Shown here in pieces: positions 8,109-14,145 of a stretch of DNA of 20,207 bases. The DNA comes from a virus. The stretch spans positions 1 through 20,207 of the IMG/VR virus record IMGVR_UViG_3300036719_003112. One strand, written 5' to 3'. A program made the translations under genes and the position numbers. Within the stretch, counting starts at the first letter, position 1; every line of letters starts with the position of its first letter. The notes under the pieces were generated by a model, which searched no databases, was not told the DNA's origin, and saw only the letters and a program-made list of their open reading frames with translations.

Positions 8109-8543
8109 TTATTTTGAAATACTTCTCAACATCCAAGCATGTTTACTGTGAGTATCAATTCTGCCTGCTAAAAAGTCCATTAGTCCTTGTTGATCGAATT
8201 GCTCAGCAAGTTTAAATGTCATATTCAAAGTATTCATTACTATCTGATTATCACTTAATAATTTTCTTGCCATGTCGGTACCAAGAGGTACATTTAATTC
8301 ATCCTGTATTTCGGTTAATTCCATGAATCTAGAGAGGGAGCCTGGAGCATAAGCATCTAGAGCTCTAATTTGTTCGGCAATAGGGTCAACTGCGTCGTGA
8401 AGTTCTTGGTATAAATTACCAAAAAATTCGTGATATTGTGGGAAGTTTGAACCTTCTACATTCCAATGGTAGTTGTGTGATTTTAAGTACATAGCAAATG
8501 TATCTGCTAATACTTTTTTCATCATTTCTACTAAAGTTTCCAT
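8109..8543 (-). CDS. dps: Dps-family ferritin-like DNA-protection protein
   Basis: A 144-residue four-helix ferritin-like protein. Dps proteins form 12-mer shells that oxidise and store iron and can shield DNA from peroxide. Family motifs are clear: HNYHWNVEGSNF at residues 23-34, then YHEFF, then AVDPIAEQIRALDAYAPGSL. Ungapped comparison with E. coli Dps places H26, H38, D53 and E57 at the ferroxidase positions H51, H63, D78 and E82, but the D67 position is Gly42. No long basic N-terminal tail is present, so direct DNA binding of the E. coli type is not evident. A perfect TATAAATA and AAGGAAA Shine-Dalgarno precede it, and gp17 follows with no gap. It should therefore be a late product made with the packaging motor. 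Role in this phage unknown. Confidence 0.92.
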   Translation of the reverse strand: METLVEMMKKVLADTFAMYLKSHNYHWNVEGSNFPQYHEFFGNLYQELHDAVDPIAEQIRALDAYAPGSLSRFMELTEIQDELNVPLGTDMARKLLSDNQIVMNTLNMTFKLAEQFDQQGLMDFLAGRIDTHSKHAWMLRSISK

Positions 8544-8561
8544 TTTATTTCCTTTTAAACC

Positions 8562-8571
8562 TCTATTTATA
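8562..8571 (-). promoter_or_regulatory. T4-type late promoter for dps and gp17
   Basis: A perfect TATAAATA at 8564-8571 on the minus strand, extended as TATAAATAGA. It begins immediately after the TAA of the upstream propeller-like gene and lies 21 bases before the dps ATG, with AAGGAAA between. This is the best match to the T4 late consensus in the window and should drive dps and gp17. Confidence 0.75.
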
Positions 8572-9906
8572 TTATAAGTTTGTTATAGTGTCCGAAAATT
8601 GTATGGTGGTCAAAGAAGTTGCAGGAGTTGTTATACCCAAAGAACTGTTTGTCAGCGTGACTCCAGAACTAGCACTTGTCATAGAAGAAAGAATGTCGGT
8701 TACCGTAACATTTGAAGAACTAGCATTTGCATAAGTAATAGTATTTGCTAAAGCATAAACTCCTGTGTCTGATCCGTCAGCTTTAAATTTTGTTACAAAA
8801 TCTTTATTGGCTAGATAGATATATCCTTCTCTATCTGGAAATATATTAGGTTCTTGTCCATCGCCAGCGTGTATTGTTTTAGTATAATCAACTACACCGT
8901 TTGAATATAATTTTGAAATAACTGCCACGGTTGAATTTCGAGAGTCTCTACCTGTAAAATAAACAGCATCATCTTTTTTAGAATATGTTATAGTTGTAAT
9001 AGTAGTGTTACTAAATCTTTGAGCCCAGTCTAATGATCCGGTATTTGTTAATTTAGCAACGAATCCTTGAGTTGTGCCCGTACTAGTTTCTCTTCCCACC
9101 AAGTAAACATTTTTATCCGAGTCAACACACATACCTTCTGATATAAAAAATCTACCAATTCCTATTCCTAATTGTCTCCCCCAAGAAATAGTTCCTGTTG
9201 AAGTTAAAGAAATAACTTGAGAGTAAAATGTATTACCGTATTGGCGAGAATCAGCAGTAAACCAGGAGACATTATCGAAGGCTTCACAAGCTCTAATAGT
9301 TGGAAAATCATGACCACTAGGAACAACGTATTGTTTTTGATATACTGTTGATCCTGCGGTATTAAGACGTAAAATATATTGAAACTCTGTAAAAGTAACT
9401 CCTAGATAATCAGATTTTAAATCACTAAAAGCAAATTCACCCGAAACATCAGTAATTTGCCTTTGAAATCCTATTGTTCCAGTAGGTGTAAGTCTTATAA
9501 CATTTAGTCTTCCATTTAAAGCTGAAGATGAACTGGCGTGAGTCAGTCCAATATAAACATTTTGACTCGAATCGGGAACGTCTTTAGATGCCGTTTCATA
9601 TCTTTCTACTGAAATATGATTTGCAAAAATATAAGTATTTGCCGGATAATTTACTGCCCAATAAATGTTTCCATTAGATTTGTGTCTATTGATTATTCTT
9701 GCTGTATTTGTAAGTGTAGTAGAAGTGTTTGAGTCAGCACCAACCGTAATTATTTGTCCATTACTTGTATTACTGAAGGTGCCAGTTATTCCTCTATACC
9801 TATTTGTTGACATGGATATCCATCCGTTAGCTAAACCGGATGCAGCTGAACCCACTCTATACAATAAATAAGTTGCTATAGAAGTTAATGAACTTGATCT
9901 AGGCAT
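8572..9906 (-). CDS. Propeller-like repeat protein, probable tail fibre or adhesin component
   Basis: A 444-residue protein with about seven degenerate repeats of roughly 35-50 residues. Each combines a strand such as NVYLVGR or GYIYLAN with a strand such as FVAKLTNTGSLDWAQ. Approximate repeats lie at residues 50-86, 115-150, 166-192, 213-246, 265-299, 313-345 and 361-382, which suggests a seven-bladed beta-propeller. The N-terminus (MPRSSSLTSI) resembles that of the 193-residue tip protein (MPRINSLNTF), perhaps a shared attachment signal. Residues 385-444 are a Ser/Thr-rich tail outside the propeller. The start is 1 base after the upstream fibre stop, with only a weak Shine-Dalgarno (GGAT). 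Context and repeats suggest binding to a surface glycan or protein; no enzymatic motif was seen. Confidence 0.7.
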   Translation of the reverse strand: MPRSSSLTSIATYLLYRVGSAASGLANGWISMSTNRYRGITGTFSNTSNGQIITVGADSNTSTTLTNTARIINRHKSNGNIYWAVNYPANTYIFANHISVERYETASKDVPDSSQNVYIGLTHASSSSALNGRLNVIRLTPTGTIGFQRQITDVSGEFAFSDLKSDYLGVTFTEFQYILRLNTAGSTVYQKQYVVPSGHDFPTIRACEAFDNVSWFTADSRQYGNTFYSQVISLTSTGTISWGRQLGIGIGRFFISEGMCVDSDKNVYLVGRETSTGTTQGFVAKLTNTGSLDWAQRFSNTTITTITYSKKDDAVYFTGRDSRNSTVAVISKLYSNGVVDYTKTIHAGDGQEPNIFPDREGYIYLANKDFVTKFKADGSDTGVYALANTITYANASSSNVTVTDILSSMTSASSGVTLTNSSLGITTPATSLTTIQFSDTITNL

Positions 9907-9907
9907 T

Positions 9908-10627
9908 TTATCCGAATGTTGACAATTGACCTAATACTGTCCATGTACTAGATGTTCTCACTAAAGAAAAAACAACCAAGTCTCTTTTATTAGCATTTCC
10001 TGTTGGTGTTGATCCATTAGACCAATTTATAGTTTGTGAAGAACCGTCAATCTGTAATGCATTAGGTATATAAGCTGTGGCGCCTTGAATCAAAATAAGA
10101 GAAACAACCATAACTCTATCGTTTGTTGATGGTACGTTTGTTATATTTGCCGTAAAATTTGCAGATATAGAACTGTGATAAAATAAAGAACCTAAAGAAA
10201 AATTGTGCGTTACTGTTCCTGTAGCATTTGTTAATGTTTGTAATTTTTCTATTGATTGTTGTAAATTAGTATTTCCAGAAAGTGTTAAATCACCAGAAAT
10301 GGTTCCACCAGAAGTTGCAAGTTTTGTATTTGAAGAAGTAAAAGCTCCATTGGCATAACTACCTGCATTTATAGCATTTGTATTTGCAGTATTAGCTTGA
10401 GCAAAAGCTCCATTAGCATAAGAATCACTTGAGGTTGTTGTAAAAGATAAATTTCCTAAACCATCAGTTGATATGAATTGACCACTAGAACCTCCAGTAA
10501 TTTTTACATTACTTATAGAATTCAAGTTTGAACTACCAGAAATACTTAGACTATTTGCCGTTATATTATCAAACGAATAGTCTAAGGTTTCATCTATAAC
10601 ATCCGGTTTTATTTTTGTTAATGCCAT
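9908..10627 (-). CDS. Short tail fibre protein, miniature paralog of the 1550-residue fibre
   Basis: A 239-residue fibre-type protein. The N-terminus MALTKIKPDVIDETLDYSFD matches the first 20 residues of the giant fibre (MALTQIKPNAIDSTQDFVFD). The middle has only one or two heptad-type modules (SYANGAFAQANTANTNA, SYANGAFTSSNTK). From KLATSGGTISGDLTLSG, about residue 103, to the terminal LSTFG it parallels the C-terminus of the giant fibre, including ATGTVTHN, SLFYHSS, FTANITNVPS, IQGATAYIPNALQIDG and TINW. It therefore keeps both ends of the giant protein with almost no shaft. No clear Shine-Dalgarno is seen; the start is 9 bases past the upstream stop. Confidence 0.75.
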   Translation of the reverse strand: MALTKIKPDVIDETLDYSFDNITANSLSISGSSNLNSISNVKITGGSSGQFISTDGLGNLSFTTTSSDSYANGAFAQANTANTNAINAGSYANGAFTSSNTKLATSGGTISGDLTLSGNTNLQQSIEKLQTLTNATGTVTHNFSLGSLFYHSSISANFTANITNVPSTNDRVMVVSLILIQGATAYIPNALQIDGSSQTINWSNGSTPTGNANKRDLVVFSLVRTSSTWTVLGQLSTFG

Positions 10628-10636
10628 TTTAGTTTT

Positions 10637-10942
10637 TTAACCATCTAAAAGTTTTGTGTTGTTTTCTTTATTCACAGATAACATATTCGTAAATATTTTT
10701 TGAGTGGCTTCATTGGACTTGACCATTTCGTTTCTAAAACTTTCTACGGCAGCTCCAGTTTGTCTGGACATTCCCGAATTTTCAATTAACAACATTGGAA
10801 TAAATGTCATTGCACAATTCCACTCTTCAATTTGTTTACCGCTATTTATGTCGTACCCCTCGACTTTAGTAAACCATGCACACTTAAACTGTACACACTC
10901 TTCTTTCATTATAGGACAAAAACTTCCTGGTTTTAATTGCAT
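10637..10942 (-). CDS. Small four-cysteine protein of unknown function
   Basis: A 101-residue protein. The N-terminal half carries Cys9, Cys16, Cys21 and Cys43 (CPIMKEECVQFKC, then EEWNC), a spacing that could bind zinc or an iron-sulphur cluster. Trp23 and Trp41 lie close to these cysteines. The C-terminal half (residues 48-101) is helical and includes SFRNEMVKSNEATQKIFTNM. It has a strong Shine-Dalgarno (AAAGGAGA, 7-base spacing) overlapping the end of the oxygenase gene, so the two are probably co-expressed. No name can be given; an accessory role to the fibre cassette or to the oxygenase is inference. Confidence 0.7.
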   Translation of the reverse strand: MQLKPGSFCPIMKEECVQFKCAWFTKVEGYDINSGKQIEEWNCAMTFIPMLLIENSGMSRQTGAAVESFRNEMVKSNEATQKIFTNMLSVNKENNTKLLDG

Positions 10943-10955
10943 GTTATAATCTCCT

Positions 10956-12176
10956 TTAAATAAACCATGTTATAATTGAATATCTAGTGCCTTTTGTTAC
11001 AGGCAAAATTTCATGCGGATACATAAAATTTGAAGGAAATAAAATTACTGATCCTTTTTTTAATTTGTATTTTAATTCTCGATTAAAGAAAGCAAACTCT
11101 CCTCCTTCATAATCTTCATTTAAAGCAATTGAACATGAAACTGACCTTGGGTGTTTTTTATAGGAATCAGTGTGTTCTTTATAAAATTGTCCAACTTCGT
11201 AAGATAATAAATCGTAACCCGTATCAATTTCAATATTACAATGAGGAAAACAATTATTATATTTATTAATTGCAACATTAACAGATTTAAAAATTTCTTC
11301 GTCTAATTTTTTTCTAATTTCAAAATTTTCATTAATAATATTTTCTTGAGATATTCCTATTGTTTTTACATTTCTTACATTTAAATCCATTGTTTCATAT
11401 CCTACTGATGCCAAATTCCAATTTTTATCATTATTATATTCTTTTAAAATAGAATTACACAATTCTTCAGATAAAATATTATCTACTACAACAATATAAT
11501 CAGAAATATTTTTTTTGTTATTGGATTCGTTTATTTTTAAATCTTTATTTTCTTTTTTTGGTAAACCATTAAGATAAGGAATATCTTTTACATCAACATT
11601 TAAATTGGAATTAATAGTTGCAACAATTTTATTGTCTACTTTTTTAAATTTATCAAAATACGCAAAAGAATTTTCACCTCTACTTAAAACATAATGTAAA
11701 AAAGTTTGAATATATTCAGTACCTTTAAAATTGTCTCTCCAATGAGCAGCATCACATCCCAAATATAACATAGCGTCACCTGCATTTAAATTTAATTCCA
11801 CAATTTCATTATTAGGTTTTTCTATGTATATTGGCCATTCTTTATCTCCACTTAAATGTATAGTTAAACTTATTTCACATGCATGTCTATCTTTATGTTT
11901 TTCTAAAACATTATTATTTTTATATACTCTACCATAAGAATATGTAGGTAAAACCATTTCACCTACTATTTCACTTACAACTGGAGTTTTTTCACATAAT
12001 AATTCTAAAAAATCAATGTAATTATACTGAGAAGGAGCTCCTTCAACTTGACTATCACCTTCAATATTGTTAGTTTCACAGAAATGCTTAAAATTTTTGG
12101 ATATTAATTTAGCTTGAGATTCACTGATAAAATTTGGAATGTAAATGTAATTATTTTCTTTTAATGAAATGTTCAT
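10956..12176 (-). CDS. Two-domain 2-oxoglutarate/Fe(II)-dependent oxygenase
   Basis: A 406-residue protein with two 2OG-Fe(II) dioxygenase-type domains, which hydroxylate substrates using O2 and 2-oxoglutarate. N-terminal domain, about residues 10-175: HKD metal motif at H94/D96 and distal His145 (AAHWRD), but no Arg or Lys ten residues after His145. C-terminal domain, about 225-406, prolyl-4-hydroxylase-like: HTD at H335/D337, distal His388 (YPHEI) and Arg398 for 2OG binding, with the typical GGEFAFF strand. The linker (about 176-224) is Lys/Asn-rich. The gene is strikingly AT-rich (one 60-base sample has 15% G+C). It is flanked by fibre-cassette genes, and the Shine-Dalgarno is weak (GAG). 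Substrate unknown; a structural protein such as a fibre is one possibility, host proteins another. Confidence 0.88.
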   Translation of the reverse strand: MNISLKENNYIYIPNFISESQAKLISKNFKHFCETNNIEGDSQVEGAPSQYNYIDFLELLCEKTPVVSEIVGEMVLPTYSYGRVYKNNNVLEKHKDRHACEISLTIHLSGDKEWPIYIEKPNNEIVELNLNAGDAMLYLGCDAAHWRDNFKGTEYIQTFLHYVLSRGENSFAYFDKFKKVDNKIVATINSNLNVDVKDIPYLNGLPKKENKDLKINESNNKKNISDYIVVVDNILSEELCNSILKEYNNDKNWNLASVGYETMDLNVRNVKTIGISQENIINENFEIRKKLDEEIFKSVNVAINKYNNCFPHCNIEIDTGYDLLSYEVGQFYKEHTDSYKKHPRSVSCSIALNEDYEGGEFAFFNRELKYKLKKGSVILFPSNFMYPHEILPVTKGTRYSIITWFI

Positions 12177-12216
12177 AATATACTCACAAAAAAATAGTTT
12201 AACTTAATGTATTGTT

Positions 12217-12525
12217 TTAAGGAATGAGAGTATTTTGATTTGTTATACAAACCTCATAACAATTTAATGCCCATTCTGGTAATTCTGTAATGTCTAAATT
12301 CGGTTCAGTAGAACGAAATTCTATCCAACCTGTACCTTGACCATATTGTAATCCTATTAAATGTGAATTATTTGAATCTGGCCATATTGGATTGTTCCAT
12401 TGTAAAGCATGAATATTGTTAGGTATACCACAACTTGATAGATCAAGTCCAGTGCAACTTGTTTCATCAGTTCCAACATATCCATCAATTGGAATTATAA
12501 CTAATTTATGTGTTTGTAACATCAT
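12217..12525 (-). CDS. Small protein of unknown function in fibre cassette
   Basis: A 102-residue protein with segments VIIPIDGYVGTDE, NIHALQWNNP and TGWIEFRSTEPN. A similar 'IHALQW ... IEF' pattern appears to me in small phage proteins encoded near tail fibres, but I cannot name the family. Four cysteines are present (Cys24, Cys32, Cys89, Cys93). Two adjacent in-frame ATGs occur, at 12525 and 12522. A very strong AGGAGG lies 1 base from the first and 4 from the second, so initiation at 12522 is more plausible. An AT-rich AATAAATA lies just upstream. Confidence 0.65.
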   Translation of the reverse strand: MMLQTHKLVIIPIDGYVGTDETSCTGLDLSSCGIPNNIHALQWNNPIWPDSNNSHLIGLQYGQGTGWIEFRSTEPNLDITELPEWALNCYEVCITNQNTLIP

Positions 12526-12538
12526 ACCTCCTTTTTTT

Positions 12539-12548
12539 TATTTATTTA
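12539..12548 (-). promoter_or_regulatory. Weak late promoter-like site before the 102-residue gene
   Basis: The minus strand reads CTAAATAAATA, containing AATAAATA (one mismatch to TATAAATA), just past the stop codon of the 173-residue tip gene and about 14 bases before the first ATG. It lacks the GA extension shared by the other sites, and the local A/T run raises the chance of coincidence. Confidence 0.35.
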
Positions 12549-12551
12549 GTT

Positions 12552-13073
12552 TCAATTTAAAGTTGCAATTATAACATCAACATATCGTATATTAAGATTA
12601 GCTACTGTACCACTAGCGGTTGCAGATAAACTGTGGGCATGTCCGCCAGCAGACCAAACAGTTCCGGTTGGAGTTGCTGAATCAGCTGTTGTTCCTGCTA
12701 CAGCATTAGTTATCACATTTGTAACAGTGCTATATCGAGGTGCAGGTGATGGAAAAGGAGGAGCTCCAGGAAAAAATTTTACGGGTTCATTAGCTAATCT
12801 AATAGTCGACGGCGTTGTAACAGGATGATTATGCGTTGGTATATTTGGATTAGCTATTGAAGTAGCATCACTATTCATAGTAAAGGGTGCACCAGTAAAA
12901 GAATATGGTGTACTATTAAAAACTGTTGTAAAATCTAAAGTTCCTCCAGAAGAAGTTGCTCCACTGACTACTCTCAATGCATGATTATTAAAATTAACAG
13001 TTTCTTTAGTCCAACCTGTTGGAGCAGAACTTTGTTGAAATAACGTTTTTGTACCGGAAGTAAAGATAGTCAT
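12552..13073 (-). CDS. Tail fibre tip-like protein, HxH paralog 3
   Basis: A 173-residue member of a tandem family of three. Framework: SAPTGWTKE at residues 17-24, HALRVVSGATSSGG at 31-44, first HxH at His81/His83 (IPTHNHP), second HxH at His145/His147 (GGHAHS), and the C-terminal strand NIRYVDVIIATLN. Paired HxH motifs recall metal-binding sites in phage receptor-binding tips, such as the iron sites of the T4 gp37 tip, and the PTGW and THxH segments resemble tail-collar-type proteins. The region between the HxH motifs (84-144) is Pro-rich and unlike the paralogs. The ATG follows the upstream TAA directly, with GAGAAAT as Shine-Dalgarno. Confidence 0.7.
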   Translation of the reverse strand: MTIFTSGTKTLFQQSSAPTGWTKETVNFNNHALRVVSGATSSGGTLDFTTVFNSTPYSFTGAPFTMNSDATSIANPNIPTHNHPVTTPSTIRLANEPVKFFPGAPPFPSPAPRYSTVTNVITNAVAGTTADSATPTGTVWSAGGHAHSLSATASGTVANLNIRYVDVIIATLN

Positions 13074-13559
13074 TTAATTTCTCGTAACTAAAATAATATC
13101 AACATAAAGAAGTCTAAAATCAAGGCCACCCGAAATACTACTAGATGATAGGGTTCCTATTGGATGAGTATGGCTGGTTCCAGTTGGAGCTGGAGTATTA
13201 TCATTGTGCGTTAAACTAGAGGAATATGTAGCTCTAAGGGTAGCCTGATACGCCGTTGGTTGACCTCTACCTGGAGAAGAAGTTCTCGTAGGACCAACCC
13301 AAAGTCTATCATGTCTGTGAGTTGGTAGTTGAGATGTGGTTAAAGTAACACTACCCACAGTTGGACTAATAGTGACAGTAGCAGGTTGTACAGTATAATC
13401 ATTAAATACCGTAGTAAAATTAATTGCACCAGCTGACGTTACAGATCCAGTTGTTACACGTAAAGTAAATTCATTAAAAGAAGTATCTTTTGTCCATCCT
13501 ACTGGAGGAGTGGTGACACGCATTACTGTTCTAGATGTTGATGGAATAATTAAAGACAT
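13074..13559 (-). CDS. Tail fibre tip-like protein, HxH paralog 2
   Basis: A 161-residue protein, the middle of the three tandem paralogs. Framework: TPPVGWTKDTSFNEFTLRV at residues 17-35, then TTGSVTSAGAINFTTVF, first HxH at His81/His83 (LPTHRHD), second HxH at His130/His132 (TSHTHP), and C-terminal LDFRLLYVDIILVTRN. The 84-129 insert (RLWVGPTRTSSPGRG and onwards) has no visible relation to the other two copies. Its stop is followed at once by the next ATG. Shine-Dalgarno GAGAAC. Most likely a virion tip or adhesin subunit that could trimerise around metal ions; this is inferred from motifs and context. Confidence 0.7.
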   Translation of the reverse strand: MSLIIPSTSRTVMRVTTPPVGWTKDTSFNEFTLRVTTGSVTSAGAINFTTVFNDYTVQPATVTISPTVGSVTLTTSQLPTHRHDRLWVGPTRTSSPGRGQPTAYQATLRATYSSSLTHNDNTPAPTGTSHTHPIGTLSSSSISGGLDFRLLYVDIILVTRN

Positions 13560-13561
13560 AT

Positions 13562-14143
13562 TTAAGTTCTCGTTGCTAAAATAACGTCCACATATTTAAC
13601 CGAAAAATTAAAACTAGCATAAGTTACAGATGGACTAGTAGAAGCTGTATGATCGTGAGCAGTTGTTGTTCCTGGTGTACCATTTATAGTTCCTGGAAAA
13701 TAATTATCACCCGTTAGTGATCCAAATAATGGAGCATTAGGAGGACTAAATTCAACATAAGGAGCTGTTCCTGGTGGATTAGGATGTCGAGTTGCACCAA
13801 ATTCTTGTGACGTAGTAGCCCCTTGGCCAGTTCTTGGATGTCGATGTGTAGGAATATTATTAATAACTAATGTAGTACCTCCAATTGATCCAGTCAAAAC
13901 TAAAGTACCATTTAAATTACGATTTGTCAATACACCAGAAAATCCCAACACACCTCCTGTAGAAACACTTCCTGATACAACTCTTAATCCATAATCATTA
14001 AGAGTTGTATCTTTTGTCCAACCAGTAGGAGCTGAAGTTTGAACAAAAAGCATAGTCGCACCCAGATAATTTGCCTGTTCACCCGCAGCTTCTCCAGTTA
14101 TAGAATTTAAAACAAAAGTATTAAGTGAGTTTATTCTAGGCAT
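13562..14143 (-). CDS. Tail fibre tip-like protein, HxH paralog 1
   Basis: A 193-residue protein, first and longest of the three paralogs. It has an extra N-terminal segment of about 27 residues (MPRINSLNTFVLNSITGEAA), whose start resembles that of the propeller-like protein and may be an attachment segment. The family framework follows: TSAPTGWTKDTTLNDYGLRV at residues 36-55, VSGSVSTGGVLGF, first HxH at His100/His102 (IPTHRHP), second HxH at His163/His165 (TAHDHT), ending VKYVDVILATRT. The insert 103-162 is Pro/Gly-rich. It starts 2 bases after the giant fibre stop, with GGAT as a weak ribosome site, so it is probably translated with the fibre. Confidence 0.7.
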   Translation of the reverse strand: MPRINSLNTFVLNSITGEAAGEQANYLGATMLFVQTSAPTGWTKDTTLNDYGLRVVSGSVSTGGVLGFSGVLTNRNLNGTLVLTGSIGGTTLVINNIPTHRHPRTGQGATTSQEFGATRHPNPPGTAPYVEFSPPNAPLFGSLTGDNYFPGTINGTPGTTTAHDHTASTSPSVTYASFNFSVKYVDVILATRT

Positions 14144-14145
14144 AA

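Noticed and set aside
10843-10850. CATAAATA on the minus strand inside the four-cysteine gene
   Set aside because: It lies within coding sequence far from the next start and lacks the GA extension shared by the intergenic sites.
12177-12216. AT-rich gap with CTTAA/TTAAG and a T-run, considered as a terminator
   Set aside because: The 5-bp all-AT-dominated stem with a 9-base loop is too weak, and the T-run is not placed right after it.
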